Notes: a model not told the origin generated them from the letters alone. Shown: positions 27,877 through 37,423, numbered from the stretch's first letter. The stretch is DNA of 64,000 nt from Luteimonas kalidii (GCF_029887935.1 NZ_JARXRO010000020.1:663088-727087), one strand, 5' to 3'. Numbers and translations: made by a program.

Positions 27877-30639
27877 TCAGAAGCGGTAGTTCACGCCCAG
27901 CAGCCAGGTGCGGCCCCACTCGATGTGCTCGAGCGGACGGTCGCGGGTGCCGGCGTAGGTGCGGTAGGACTCGTCGGTGATGTTGCTCGCCTGCAGCAGC
28001 ACGCTCAGGCCGCCCAGCCCGGTCTCGTCGCCGAAGGCATAGCTGACCTGCGCATCGGTGATGTTTTCGCCGACCACGTAGCGCAGGGTGCGATCGCCGT
28101 CGAAGTTGCCGATCTCGCCGATGAAGTCCGAGCGCCGCCGCTGGCTGACGCGCGCCTCGAAGCCGCCGCGCTCGTAGTAGGCGGTGAGGTTGTACACGCG
28201 CTTGGACAGGCCGGGCAGCATGACGTTCTCGCTGCCGACGCTGCTCTGGGCGTTGGGCGGCGGCGGGATGGTGATGTCGCTGTCGTTGAAGCTGGCGCTG
28301 GCCACGATGCCGAAGCCGGTGAGTGCCGGCGCGAACAGGTCCAGCGGCAGCGACGCGGTCAGCTCAAGGCCGCGCAGCGATCCGCCTTCGCCGTTGTAGG
28401 GAGCGGTGAAGCGTCCCGTGGTCTGGGTAGGCGGCTCGTTGGGACCCGGCACGTAGTCGACCAGCAGGTCGCTGAAGTCGTAGCCGTCGCGCGCCTCGGT
28501 GTAGATGTAGGTGCGCAGGTCCTTGTAGTAGAACGCGGCCGACACGTAGGCGCGCTGGCCGAAGTACTTCTCGTACGACAGATCGAATGCGTACGCGCGC
28601 CAGGGATCGAGCTCCGGATTGCCGCCCGACCCGCCCGGCTCGCCGGTGGCGGTGTTGACGCCGAACTCGAGCGAGGCGCGCAGCTCGTCCACCCGCGGGC
28701 GTGCGATCTGCTCGGCCAACGCCACGCGCAGGGTCTGGTCGGCGGGCAGCGAGAAGGCCAGGTTCATACTCGGCAGCACGTCGGTGTACGACTTGCCGCG
28801 GGTGATCGGCTGCACGTTCTGGCCCTCGGGCAGGGTGGCGTCCCAGTAGCGCGAGGTGGACGACTGGTCCACGCGTTGCACCTGCACGCCGAAGTTGCCG
28901 CGCACCGGCACGCTGCCCCACTGGGTGTCGAGGTTGGCGCGCGCGTAGCCGGTGGTGATCTCCTCGTCGACCCGCCAGGCCTTGGGAATCAGGTACGACA
29001 GGTCGTCGACCGGGATGAAACTCATGTAGCGCGCGACCGCCTCGGGCACGTTCCAGGACGGGATCATGCCCACGCCGGCGAAGCCGAGGTCGACCAGGCC
29101 GTACTGCAGGTCGTCGGCGATCGGCGTGTCGCCCTGCGGGCCGAGGTTGATGTTGCCTTCGGGTTGCCACTTGCTCTTCTGGCGGTCGGCATAGTTCAGG
29201 CCCAGGTCGAAGTCGACCAGCCACGCCGCGGCTTCAGGCGCCGGAATCGAGGCATCGATCCGGAACGCGCGCAGCTCGTCCTCCACCCGCGGGGTCTTGC
29301 CGTAGCCGGAGCCGTAGATGGTGTTGGTGAGGTAGAGCGAGCCGGGGTCGGAATAGTCGAGCGTGGGCGACAGCTGCGAGAATCCGTCGCTGCGGTAATC
29401 GAGCGTGACCGAATCCAGCTGCGGCGCCGGCAGCAGCTGGGTATTGTTCTCGAGCACGATCTCGTCGCGTTCGGTCTTCGAGTAGCTGACGTCCGCGTTG
29501 AGTTCGACCGCGCCCAGGGTGAAGGCGTTGTTCCAGCCGAAGGCGTTGATCTCGTCCTCGCGCTGGTTGTACATGCCGCGCACGAGCGGGTAGACGTTGT
29601 TGGCGACGCCGCCGGTGAAGGTGCCGTCGGCGTTGATGGCCGGATTGGTCACGTCCAGGCGGATGGCGCCGTTGGTCCCGTTGTAGTCGCCCAGGGGGAT
29701 CTCGAACTGGTTCGCCGTGCTCACCTGGTCGGCCTGCGAATGGAACAGGTCGAGCGTGCTGGTCCAGGCGTTCGACGGCCGGAACTGCAGGGTCATCATC
29801 ACGCCGTCGCGCTCGGTGTTGCCGGTACGGCGCAGCGCCTTGATGCCGTCGGAGTAGTACGTGCCGGCCGGAACGCCGGGGCGCCAGCCCTCGCCGATGG
29901 GCTGCCACGGCTCGTACAGGCCGACCTGGTTCTCCTGGATTGGCGTGTTCGAGTGCGAGTAGCCGATCGAGAAGCCGAAGCGGCGGTCGTCCGAGCGGGT
30001 GATGTAGCTGGCGTTGATGCGCTCGCCGTAGCCCGACGCGTCGGCCGCGTTGCCGAGCGAGTTGTGCTGGCCGCGTACGCTGATCACGCCGGTCGGCTCG
30101 TCGAAGCTCAGCGGGCGCACGGTCTGCATGTCCAGGGTGCCGGTGAGGCCCTGGCCCACCAGGCGCGCGTCGGGGGTCTTGTACACGGTGACGCCGCTGA
30201 TCAGCTCGGACGGATACTGGTCGAACTCGACGCTGCGGTTGTCGCCGGTGCTGACCATCTCGCGCCCGTTGAGCAGGGTGGTCGAGAAGTCGGGCGACAG
30301 GCCGCGCACGCTGATCACCTGCGCACGTCCGGCGACGCGCTGCGCGGACAGGCCCGGCAGGCGCGCCAGCGATTCGGCGATGCTGACATCGGGCAGCTTG
30401 CCGATGTCCTCCGACGAGATCGCCTCGACGATCGAGGTGGACTCGCGCTTGACCGAGATCGCGCTCTCGATGCCGCGGCGGATGCCGCGCACGACGATCG
30501 TGTCGAGTTCGGAGGCCTCGGCCTGCGGCGTTTCGGCCGGGTCGTCGGCCTGCGCGTCCTGCGCATGGGCCTGTGCGGCGGCCAGCGTGATGGCGGATGC
30601 GAGCGCCAGGCTCAGCAGGTTGCGCTGTGGATTCAACAT
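27877..30639 (-). CDS. TonB-dependent receptor, Xanthomonas/Caulobacter type, likely for maltodextrins
   Basis: A 920-residue outer-membrane transporter. The signal peptide ends QAHAQ (about residue 28), a TonB-box-like ELDTIVV follows, and the plug runs from about residue 60 (SISSEDIGKLPDVSIAESLARLPGLSAQR with VISVRGLSPDFSTTLLNGRE) to about 200. The barrel ends in Phe (LLGVNYRF). The LPDVSIAESLARLPG pattern is typical of the large sugar-linked receptor family in Xanthomonads and Caulobacter. ATG 30639 is preceded by GGGAGGGG. Next to alpha-glucosidase, sugar MFS, amylase and LacI genes, so maltodextrin uptake is inferred. A LacI-type operator lies 123 bp upstream. Confidence 0.93.
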   Translation of the reverse strand: MLNPQRNLLSLALASAITLAAAQAHAQDAQADDPAETPQAEASELDTIVVRGIRRGIESAISVKRESTSIVEAISSEDIGKLPDVSIAESLARLPGLSAQRVAGRAQVISVRGLSPDFSTTLLNGREMVSTGDNRSVEFDQYPSELISGVTVYKTPDARLVGQGLTGTLDMQTVRPLSFDEPTGVISVRGQHNSLGNAADASGYGERINASYITRSDDRRFGFSIGYSHSNTPIQENQVGLYEPWQPIGEGWRPGVPAGTYYSDGIKALRRTGNTERDGVMMTLQFRPSNAWTSTLDLFHSQADQVSTANQFEIPLGDYNGTNGAIRLDVTNPAINADGTFTGGVANNVYPLVRGMYNQREDEINAFGWNNAFTLGAVELNADVSYSKTERDEIVLENNTQLLPAPQLDSVTLDYRSDGFSQLSPTLDYSDPGSLYLTNTIYGSGYGKTPRVEDELRAFRIDASIPAPEAAAWLVDFDLGLNYADRQKSKWQPEGNINLGPQGDTPIADDLQYGLVDLGFAGVGMIPSWNVPEAVARYMSFIPVDDLSYLIPKAWRVDEEITTGYARANLDTQWGSVPVRGNFGVQVQRVDQSSTSRYWDATLPEGQNVQPITRGKSYTDVLPSMNLAFSLPADQTLRVALAEQIARPRVDELRASLEFGVNTATGEPGGSGGNPELDPWRAYAFDLSYEKYFGQRAYVSAAFYYKDLRTYIYTEARDGYDFSDLLVDYVPGPNEPPTQTTGRFTAPYNGEGGSLRGLELTASLPLDLFAPALTGFGIVASASFNDSDITIPPPPNAQSSVGSENVMLPGLSKRVYNLTAYYERGGFEARVSQRRRSDFIGEIGNFDGDRTLRYVVGENITDAQVSYAFGDETGLGGLSVLLQASNITDESYRTYAGTRDRPLEHIEWGRTWLLGVNYRF

Positions 30640-30761
30640 GTCCCCTCCCGAAGGATCAGTCGACGTCTGTGATGTGTTCCGGCGCGTGCGGACGCGTTCG
30701 CATGCGCCGTCTCCATGGCTGGATTCGATGGTAGGCGTGCAGCGGGCGCACCGCGCCGCGC

Positions 30762-30775
30762 TGCATACGTATTCA
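30762..30775. promoter_or_regulatory. LacI-family operator 1
   Basis: TGCATACGTATTCA, a palindrome around ATACGTAT with central CpG, typical of LacI-family sites. Its last three bases are the complement of the alpha-glucosidase stop codon, and it lies 123 bp upstream of the TonB receptor start. The reverse complement of this 14-mer is found exactly at 32515-32528. Confidence 0.75.
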
Positions 30776-32431
30776 TGGCGTTGCGGGCGGCGGTTCCGTG
30801 TCGCCGGACAGCTGCGCGTACCAGGCGCCGTGCGCGGGCAGCACGAGTCCGGCGGCATCGCAATGCGCCTGCGCCAGACCGTGGCCGGCGAGCGGCGAGT
30901 ACGTGCGCGCCCATGGCGGCAGCGTCATCGATGCCGGCGTGCCGCCGAGATTCAGGACCACCAGCACCCGCTGCGCCGCGGTTTCGCGCACGAAGGCGAG
31001 GATCGGCTCCGGCGCATCGATGAAGCGGATGGCGCCATGTCGCAGCGCGGGCTGGGCACAGCGCCAGCGCAGGAACGCGCGCACGCCGTTGAGCACCGAT
31101 GCCGGATCGGCCTCCTGCGCCTGCACGCTGATCGCCAGGTGTTCGGGCGGCACCGGCAGCCAGGGCTCGCCTGCGCTGAAGCCGCCGTTCGCATCCGCGG
31201 TCCACGGCATCGGCGTGCGGCAGCCGTCGCGGCCCTTGAAGTTGGGCCAGAACGCGATGCCATAGGGGTCGCGCAGCGCGTCGAACGGCACGTCGGCCTC
31301 GGGCAGGCCCAGTTCCTCACCCTGGTACAGGCAGACCGAGCCGCGCAGCGAGCACACCAGCGCCACCAGCAGTTTCGCCAGCTCCGGCGAAGCCTGGGCG
31401 CCGCCCCAGCGGGTCACCGCGCGGCGGACGTCATGGTTGGAGACGGCCCAGCACGGCCAGCCCTCGGTCATGGCCGATTCCAGCCGTTCGACCGTGTCGC
31501 GGATGTGGCGCGCGCTGAAATCATCGGTGAGCAGCTCGAAGCTGTAGCCCATGTGCAGGCGCGAGGGCGTCACGTACTCGGCGGTGGTCGCCAGCGAGTC
31601 CTCCGAGGAAATCTCGCCCAGCGCGGTGGCGCCCGGGTAGCGGTCGAGCAGCCCGCGCAGCGCCTCGAGGAACGGCAGGTTTTCCGGCTGGGTGTTGTTG
31701 TAGTGGTGGTACTGGTAGGCGTAGGGATTGTCCGTGCTGAAGCCGCGTCCGGTGCGCAGCTGCGCCGGCTTGGGCGGGTTGTCGCGCAGCTGGCGATCGT
31801 GGAAGCAGAAGTTGATCGCGTCCAGGCGCAGGCCGTCGATCCCGCGGTCGAGCCAGAACCGCACGTTGTCCAGCGTCGCCTGCTGCACTTCGGGATTGTG
31901 GAAATTGAGGTCGGGCTGCGAGGCCAGGAAGTTGTGCAGGTAGTACTGCTCGCGCCTGGGTTCCCAGCGCCAGGCGACGCCGCCGAACAGCGACATCCAG
32001 TTGTTCGGCGGCGTGCCGTCGGGCCTGGGATCGGCCCAGACGTACCAGTCCGCCTTCGCGTTGTCGCGGCTCATCCGGCTCTCGCGGAACCACGCGTGCT
32101 GGTCGGAGGTGTGGCTCAGCACCTGGTCGATCATGACCCGGATGCCCAGGCCATGCGCCTTGTGCAGCAGGCGGTCGACGTCGTCGAGCGTGCCGAACAG
32201 CGGGTCGACATCGCGGTAGTCGGCGATGTCGTAGCCGAAGTCGGCCATCGGCGAACGGAAGAACGGCGAGATCCACACCGCGTCGACGCCGAGGCTGGCG
32301 ACATGGTCGAGCCGGTCGATGATGCCGGGCAGGTCGCCCACGCCATCGCCGTTGGTGTCCTGGAAGCTGCGCGGGTAGATCTGGTAGATCACCGCGCCGC
32401 GCCACCATGCCTGCGTGCTGCTTCCCGACAC
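30773..32431 (-). CDS. GH13 family alpha-glucosidase
   Basis: A 552-residue glycoside hydrolase family 13 enzyme that should release glucose from short maltodextrins in the cytoplasm (no signal peptide). It starts WWRGAVIYQIYPRSFQDTNGDG. Catalytic residues are the Asp in GLRLDAINF (about residue 203), the Glu in LGEISSED (about 271) and the Asp in SNHDVRR (about 334). QGEELGLPE and GRDGCRTPMPW are further oligo-1,6-glucosidase/alpha-glucosidase subfamily marks. The start is GTG, with GGAGG five bases upstream. Divergent from the MFS gene, with a shared operator region. Confidence 0.95.
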   Translation of the reverse strand: MSGSSTQAWWRGAVIYQIYPRSFQDTNGDGVGDLPGIIDRLDHVASLGVDAVWISPFFRSPMADFGYDIADYRDVDPLFGTLDDVDRLLHKAHGLGIRVMIDQVLSHTSDQHAWFRESRMSRDNAKADWYVWADPRPDGTPPNNWMSLFGGVAWRWEPRREQYYLHNFLASQPDLNFHNPEVQQATLDNVRFWLDRGIDGLRLDAINFCFHDRQLRDNPPKPAQLRTGRGFSTDNPYAYQYHHYNNTQPENLPFLEALRGLLDRYPGATALGEISSEDSLATTAEYVTPSRLHMGYSFELLTDDFSARHIRDTVERLESAMTEGWPCWAVSNHDVRRAVTRWGGAQASPELAKLLVALVCSLRGSVCLYQGEELGLPEADVPFDALRDPYGIAFWPNFKGRDGCRTPMPWTADANGGFSAGEPWLPVPPEHLAISVQAQEADPASVLNGVRAFLRWRCAQPALRHGAIRFIDAPEPILAFVRETAAQRVLVVLNLGGTPASMTLPPWARTYSPLAGHGLAQAHCDAAGLVLPAHGAWYAQLSGDTEPPPATP

Positions 32432-32510
32432 CGTGTCCTCCGCGACATCGTTTGGTGGCGCGCACTATTCCACAGCCATCCGCCCCGCGACCGCCGCGGA
32501 TGCGTCGGAA

Positions 32511-32532
32511 GCGATGAATACGTATGCATCGC
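32511..32532. promoter_or_regulatory. LacI-family operator 2
   Basis: A 22-bp palindrome with ten of eleven pairs matched; the core TGAATACGTATGCA is at 32515-32528. The core is the exact reverse complement of operator 1. It sits between the divergent alpha-glucosidase (80 bp from its start) and MFS-amylase genes, so one site could control both units. Confidence 0.8.
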
Positions 32533-32706
32533 AACGATGCACGACATGCCTGCCGCATGACTGGAGTGGCGAAAAAAAGCATGAAACAAGCGGTTTCCGC
32601 GCATCTGCGTGGCTGGAGGTGCGCCGCGTGCGGCCGGCGGACGCGCGCCACATCGCCGCCCTTTGTGGTCACAATGCGCCCCATCGCAACGGGGAGCGCG
32701 GGTCGG

Positions 32707-34215
32707 ATGGCGAGCAAGCCGCAACTGACGTTCTGGCAGATCTGGAACATGTGCTTCGGATTCTTGGGCATCCAGTTCGGCTTCGCGCTGCAGAACGCGA
32801 ACGTCAGCCGCATCTTCCAGACGCTCGGCGCGGACATTGACCAGGTGCCGGGACTGTGGATCGCCGCGCCGCTGACCGGCCTGCTGGTGCAGCCGGTGAT
32901 CGGCTACTTCTCCGACCGCACCTGGACCCGTCTGGGACGTCGCCGCCCGTACTTCCTGTGGGGCGCGATCTTCTCCACCCTCGCGCTGCTGGTGATGCCG
33001 AACTCTCCCGAGCTGTGGATCGCGGCTGGCATGCTGTGGATCCTCGACGCGTCGCTGAACGTGTCGATGGAACCGTTCCGCGCCTTCGTCGGCGACCAGC
33101 TGTCGCCGCGCCAGCGCCCCACCGGCTATGCGATGCAGAGCTTCTTCATCGGCGTGGGATCCGTGGTGGCGAGCCTGTTGCCCTGGTTGCTGGCCAAGGC
33201 CGGCGTCGCCAATACCGCCGCCCCGGGCGAGGTGCCCGACACCGTGCGCTACGCTTTCTATGCCGGCGGCACGGTGCTGTTGCTCGCCATCGTGTGGACG
33301 GTGCTGCGCACGCGCGAATATCCGCCGGAGGTGCTGCGCGCGTTCGACGATGCCGAACCCGAGGGACGCCCGCGCGGTGTCGCGCCGGTTCCGCGCGCCG
33401 CCGGTGGCTGGCCCTGGCTGCTGGCCGGCCTGGTGGGCGCGGGACTCGTCTGGCGCCTGGGCTGGGATCGCCTGCTGTACGTGCTCGCCGCGCTGCCGCT
33501 GGCCTACGGATCGCTGCGCGTGATCGCCCCGCGCTTGCGCCGCGACGCCATGCTGGCCTCGCTGACCGCCGACCTGCACGCGATGCCGGCGACCATGCGC
33601 CAGCTCGCGGTGGTGCAGTTCTTCTCCTGGTTCGGCCTGTTCTGCATGTGGATCTACACCACCGCCGCCGTCACCCGTGTGCATTACGGCACCACCGATA
33701 CCGCGTCGGCGGCCTGGAACGACGGCGCGAACTGGGTCGGCGTGCTGTTCGCGGCCTACAACGGGTTTGCCGCGCTGGCGGCGATCGCGATCCCGTGGAT
33801 GGCACGGCGGTTCGGCCTGCGCGGCAGCCACCTGTGCAACCTGTGGCTCGGCGGGCTGGGGCTGCTGTCGATCGCCGTGATCGGCGATCCGCAGTGGCTG
33901 CTGCTGTCGATGGTGGGCGTCGGCTTCGCCTGGGCGTCGATCCTCTCGCTGCCCTACGCGATGCTCTCCGACAGCCTGCCGGCGGAGAAGATGGGCGTGT
34001 ACATGGGCATCTTCAATTTCTTCATCGTGATACCGCAACTGGTCGCGGTCAGCACACTCGGCGTGGTGCTCTCACGCGTGCTCGGCGGCGAGCCGGTGCG
34101 CGTGCTGGTACTCGGCGGCATCAGCCTGCTGGTGGCGGGCCTGTGCGTGCTGCTGGTGCGCGACGACCGCAGCCGCGCGCCGGCCGTATCCGTAGCTTCC
34201 GGAGCGACTTCGTGA
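32707..34215 (+). CDS. MFS sugar transporter (maltose/sucrose-proton symporter type)
   Basis: A 502-residue inner-membrane carrier with about twelve helices. The N-terminus FWQIWNMCFGFLGIQFGFALQNANVSRIFQTLGAD and the loop IGYFSDRTWTRLGRRRPYFLWGAIFS (MFS signature D-R/K-x-G-R-R) match the glycoside-pentoside-hexuronide/SUC2-like transporters often found with Xanthomonad sugar loci. The motif NVSMEPFRAFVGDQLSPRQRPTGYAMQSFFIG is also conserved. ATG 32707 follows GGGAG; upstream in-frame codons to 32524 overlap the operator and are rejected. The amylase gene overlaps its stop. Confidence 0.93.
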   Translation: MASKPQLTFWQIWNMCFGFLGIQFGFALQNANVSRIFQTLGADIDQVPGLWIAAPLTGLLVQPVIGYFSDRTWTRLGRRRPYFLWGAIFSTLALLVMPNSPELWIAAGMLWILDASLNVSMEPFRAFVGDQLSPRQRPTGYAMQSFFIGVGSVVASLLPWLLAKAGVANTAAPGEVPDTVRYAFYAGGTVLLLAIVWTVLRTREYPPEVLRAFDDAEPEGRPRGVAPVPRAAGGWPWLLAGLVGAGLVWRLGWDRLLYVLAALPLAYGSLRVIAPRLRRDAMLASLTADLHAMPATMRQLAVVQFFSWFGLFCMWIYTTAAVTRVHYGTTDTASAAWNDGANWVGVLFAAYNGFAALAAIAIPWMARRFGLRGSHLCNLWLGGLGLLSIAVIGDPQWLLLSMVGVGFAWASILSLPYAMLSDSLPAEKMGVYMGIFNFFIVIPQLVAVSTLGVVLSRVLGGEPVRVLVLGGISLLVAGLCVLLVRDDRSRAPAVSVASGATS

Positions 34216-35927
34216 TCTCCATGCGCCTGCTGTCCTGCCTCTGCCTGACTGTACTGCTGTCCGCCTGCGCAAGCGCTCCCGCGCCGCGCGTCGAGGTCGA
34301 CGAGGCGTACGGCACACTCGAACCGTTCGCGTCCGAGGCGGTGTACTTCGTCGTCACCGATCGCTTCGTCAACGGCGATCCGGGCAACGACCACCGCGAC
34401 CAGGGCGGCGCGCGCCGTACCTTCGACATCCCGCTGCCGCCGTGCGACGGCGTGGCCGGCAACATCGGCTACCTGGGCGGCGATTTCCGCGGCCTCGCGG
34501 ACAACCTCGACTACATCCGCGACCTCGGTTTCTCCGCGGTCTGGATCACACCGGTGGTCGACAATCCCGACGAGTCGTTCACCGGCGGCGAACCGCCGGG
34601 CTGCGGCAGCAGCCTCGCCGATCGCGGCAAGACCGGCTACCACGGCTACTGGGGCGTGAACTTCTTCGAGCTCGACGAGCACCTGCCCAGCCCCGGCATG
34701 GGGTTTTCCGACCTGGCCGCGGCGATGCGTGAACGCGAGATCCGGCTGGTGCTGGATATCGTCGGCAACCACGGCTCGCCCGCCTGGGGCATGACGACCG
34801 ACCAGCCGAAGTTCGGCAAGATCCACGGACGCGACGGGCAGTTGCTCGCCGACCACCAGAACCTGCCGCCTGGCCGGCTCGACCCGGCCGGCAATCCACT
34901 GCACGCGTTCTACAGCGACGTCGGTCCGGTGGATGCGGCGCAGGGCTCGATCTACGACGGCAACCTCGCGCAGCTGTCCGATTTCGATGCCGCCAACCCC
35001 GCAGTGCTGGACTACCTGGTCGAGGCGTACGCGCACTGGATAGAACAGGGCGCCGAGGCGTTCCGCATCGACACCATCGGCTGGATGCCGTCCTCGTTCT
35101 GGAAGCGGTTCTCCGACCGCATCCGCGCGAAGCGACCTGGCTTCTTCATGTTCGGCGAGGCCTTCGATTACGACGCGGCCAACATCGCCGTCCACACCCG
35201 GCCCCGCAACGGCGGCGTGAGCGTGCTCGACTTCCCGATGAAGCAGGCGATGGACGAGGCGTTCGGGACGAAGCAGGCCGGCTTCGAGCGACTGGCGCAG
35301 GCCCTGTTCCTGGACCAGGCGCCGTACGCGAACGTCTACGACCTGGCCACGTTCTACGACAACCACGACATGCCGCGCATGGATGCCAGCGACGAAGGCT
35401 TCATCGACGCCCACAACTGGCTGTTCACCGCGCGCGGCATTCCGGTCGTCTACTACGGCTCCGAAACCGGGTTCATGCGCGGACGCGGCGAGCACGCCGG
35501 CAACCGCAACTACTTCGGCCAGGCCCGGATCGATGCCGCACCGCAGAGCGCGATCCACCGCGCGCTGCGCCGCATCGCCAGCGTGCGTCGCGACACCCCG
35601 GCCCTGCAGCGGGGCCTGCAGGTGCCGCTGCGCCTGCAAGGAGACACCGCCGCGTTCTACCGCATCCACCAGCACGATGGCACCGCGCAGACCGCGCTCG
35701 TCCTGCTGAACAAGGGCGACCGGGCGCAGCGCATCGTGATCGAAGAGATGGTCCAGCCGGGCGAATGGCGCGATGCCTTCGACGGAACGCCGGTCCGGAT
35801 CGACGCGCGCATCGACATCGAGGCGCCCGCGCACGGCGTGCGGGTGCTGCTGCGCGACGCGCCGGTGGATGCACCGGCACTGAAGGCCGCGCTGGCGAAG
35901 GCGATGGCGCGTCCGCGCCCGGAATGA
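34212..35927 (+). CDS. Alpha-amylase family lipoprotein (GH13)
   Basis: A 571-residue GH13 enzyme. The N-terminus MRLLSCLCLTVLLSACAS is a lipoprotein signal with lipobox LSAC, so it is probably anchored in the outer membrane or periplasm and degrades starch or long maltodextrins. Catalytic residues are the Asp in FRIDTIGW, the Glu in FMFGEAFD and the Asp in FYDNHDMPRM. VVTDRFVNGDPGNDH and GDFRGLADNLDYIRDLGFSAVWITPV are conserved N-terminal barrel strands. GTG 34212 overlaps the MFS stop and has GGAG seven bases upstream; ATG 34221, three codons on, is the alternative. Second gene of the MFS-amylase operon. Confidence 0.93.
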   Translation: MISMRLLSCLCLTVLLSACASAPAPRVEVDEAYGTLEPFASEAVYFVVTDRFVNGDPGNDHRDQGGARRTFDIPLPPCDGVAGNIGYLGGDFRGLADNLDYIRDLGFSAVWITPVVDNPDESFTGGEPPGCGSSLADRGKTGYHGYWGVNFFELDEHLPSPGMGFSDLAAAMREREIRLVLDIVGNHGSPAWGMTTDQPKFGKIHGRDGQLLADHQNLPPGRLDPAGNPLHAFYSDVGPVDAAQGSIYDGNLAQLSDFDAANPAVLDYLVEAYAHWIEQGAEAFRIDTIGWMPSSFWKRFSDRIRAKRPGFFMFGEAFDYDAANIAVHTRPRNGGVSVLDFPMKQAMDEAFGTKQAGFERLAQALFLDQAPYANVYDLATFYDNHDMPRMDASDEGFIDAHNWLFTARGIPVVYYGSETGFMRGRGEHAGNRNYFGQARIDAAPQSAIHRALRRIASVRRDTPALQRGLQVPLRLQGDTAAFYRIHQHDGTAQTALVLLNKGDRAQRIVIEEMVQPGEWRDAFDGTPVRIDARIDIEAPAHGVRVLLRDAPVDAPALKAALAKAMARPRPE

Positions 35928-36030
35928 AGGCGATGCCGCCCATCGGGGCCGGTGCGATGTCGGGACGATCGGGTGGAAAGCGGCGACGCCCGACCGGACC
36001 CGTGACGCGCGCGGGTATGTGGGTCGCGGC

Positions 36031-37068
36031 CTAGGGCAGCGCGCCGCTCGAGCGTCGCACCACCAGGGTCGTCTCCAGGCGCGTGCTCTCGGCCGGCTCG
36101 CAGTTGACCAGGCGCACCAGCGCCTCCACCAGCAGTTCGCCGGCCCGGATCGTGTCCTGCACCACCGTGGTCAGCGCAGGGGTCGCGATGCGCGCGGCCG
36201 GGATGTCGTCGAAACCGACGATCGCCACGTCCTCGGGGATGCGCAGTCCGCGCGCCTGCAGCGCATGCATGGCGCCGATCGCGATCAGGTCGCTGGCCGC
36301 GAACACCGCGTCGAACGGCAGTCCGCGCTCGAGCAGCGCGGTCGCCGCCGCGAAGCCCGAATCCTCCGCGCTTTCGGCATCGACCTGCAGCGCGCGGTCG
36401 AGCCCGGTGCCGCCGGCGGAACGCAGCCCGGCGTCGCATCCGGCGAAGCGGTCGAGAAACTCCGGGTAGTGATTCGACGCATCGCCGAGAAAGGCGACCT
36501 GCCGACGGCCGAGCGCGCCCAGGTGTTCGCCGGCCTGCCGCCCGCCGCCGACGTTGTCGCAGCCGATCGACAGCCCCGGCTGGTCCGGCATCACCGCGCC
36601 CCAGCGCACGAACGGCGTGCCCTGTTCGACCAGCTTGGTCAGCTTGCCCTGGTGGGCGAGATAGTCGCCGTAGCCGAGCAGGATCAGGCCGTCGGCCTTG
36701 TGGCTGTCGCCGTACTCGGCATGCCAGTCGTCGGAGAACTGCTGGAACGAGATCAGCAGGTCCTGGCCGTGGCGGGCGCAGGCGCGGGTGATCGAGCCCA
36801 GCATCGGGAAGAAGAAGGGGTTGATGTGCGACTCGTCCGGGGTCGGATCCTCGAACAGCAGCAGCGCCAGGGTGCCGGCGTGCTGGCGCCGCAGCCCGGA
36901 GGCGTTCTTGTCGACCTTGTAGTTGAGCTGCTCGGCGATCGCCAGGATCCGCTTGCGGGTCTCCTCGTTCACCATCGGGCTGCCGCGCAGCGCACGCGAC
37001 ACCGTCGGCTGGGATACCCCGGCCAGGTGGGCGATGTCGAGCGAGGTGGGCTTGCCGCGGATGGTCAT
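36031..37068 (-). CDS. LacI family transcriptional repressor of the sugar locus
   Basis: A 345-residue regulator. The N-terminal helix-turn-helix with hinge reads [42 protein letters not shown]. The periplasmic-binding-protein-like sensor domain follows, with [23 protein letters not shown] and the dimer region [22 protein letters not shown]. It is convergent with the amylase gene (103-bp gap) and divergent from the thrS leader. The two ATACGTAT palindromes in the locus are its likely operators; none was seen before its own gene. The inducer is presumably a maltodextrin (inferred). Confidence 0.93.
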   Translation of the reverse strand: MTIRGKPTSLDIAHLAGVSQPTVSRALRGSPMVNEETRKRILAIAEQLNYKVDKNASGLRRQHAGTLALLLFEDPTPDESHINPFFFPMLGSITRACARHGQDLLISFQQFSDDWHAEYGDSHKADGLILLGYGDYLAHQGKLTKLVEQGTPFVRWGAVMPDQPGLSIGCDNVGGGRQAGEHLGALGRRQVAFLGDASNHYPEFLDRFAGCDAGLRSAGGTGLDRALQVDAESAEDSGFAAATALLERGLPFDAVFAASDLIAIGAMHALQARGLRIPEDVAIVGFDDIPAARIATPALTTVVQDTIRAGELLVEALVRLVNCEPAESTRLETTLVVRRSSGALP

Positions 37069-37151
37069 GCACAGGCGCCTGGGGCAGGGCGGCATGATGC
37101 CACCGGCCCCCGCGGGCGCCGCGACGCGCCGCAGCATCGCCCGATCCGGGG

Positions 37152-37157
37152 TAGAAT
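37152..37157 (+). promoter_or_regulatory. Candidate -10 element for thrS leader transcript
   Basis: TAGAAT followed by CGCCGCC, 267 bp upstream of the thrS ATG, leaving room for a leader with peptide and terminator. Confidence 0.45.
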
Positions 37158-37214
37158 CGCCGCCACGGACCCGACCACGAGGTGGCCCGCGGAAACGCCG
37201 GCCGAGCGTGCGAC

Positions 37215-37241
37215 ATGAGCACTTCCACCGCCCATCGCTGA
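37215..37241 (+). CDS. Possible thrS leader peptide MSTSTAHR
   Basis: An eight-codon frame encoding MSTSTAHR with two threonine codons, ending seven bases before a terminator hairpin. CACGAGG occurs twice (37176-37182 and 37248-37254), while its partner CCTCGTG occurs once (37270-37276). Two mutually exclusive hairpins are therefore possible, the layout of an attenuator. The ribosome site is weak, so this is a suggestion only. Confidence 0.35.
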   Translation: MSTSTAHR

Positions 37242-37247
37242 GACGTA

Positions 37248-37286
37248 CACGAGGCCATCCGCAGGGCGCCCTCGTGGCGCTTTTTT
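37248..37286 (+). terminator. Terminator or attenuator hairpin upstream of thrS
   Basis: CACGAGG (37248-37254) pairs with CCTCGTG (37270-37276), followed by GCGC and six Ts, 138 bp before the thrS start. As no complete gene lies upstream on this strand, it probably acts in the thrS leader. The rest of the leader to 37423 shows nothing else recognisable. Confidence 0.7.
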
Positions 37287-37423
37287 GTTGGCTGCGGCAT
37301 TGCCTCGGGCGCCCGGGATCCGGGAATCGACACACCGGATCCGCCGGGTCCGCGCCTGCGGCGCCGACGCCACAAGGCCACAGGCCGGCCATTCCTACCC
37401 GTTTTCCGAACCCGGTTTCGACC

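Noticed and set aside
27639-27980. Short frame starting MSRRPGIAASRTGMSC, with a similar peptide in a minus-strand frame near 40250
   Set aside because: The similarity comes from the structured DNA repeat. Frames are not bounded by ribosome sites, and the conserved feature is base pairing.
37069-37423. T-box riboswitch before thrS
   Set aside because: T-boxes are essentially absent from gammaproteobacteria and no T-box bulge sequence was seen; peptide-type attenuation fits better.
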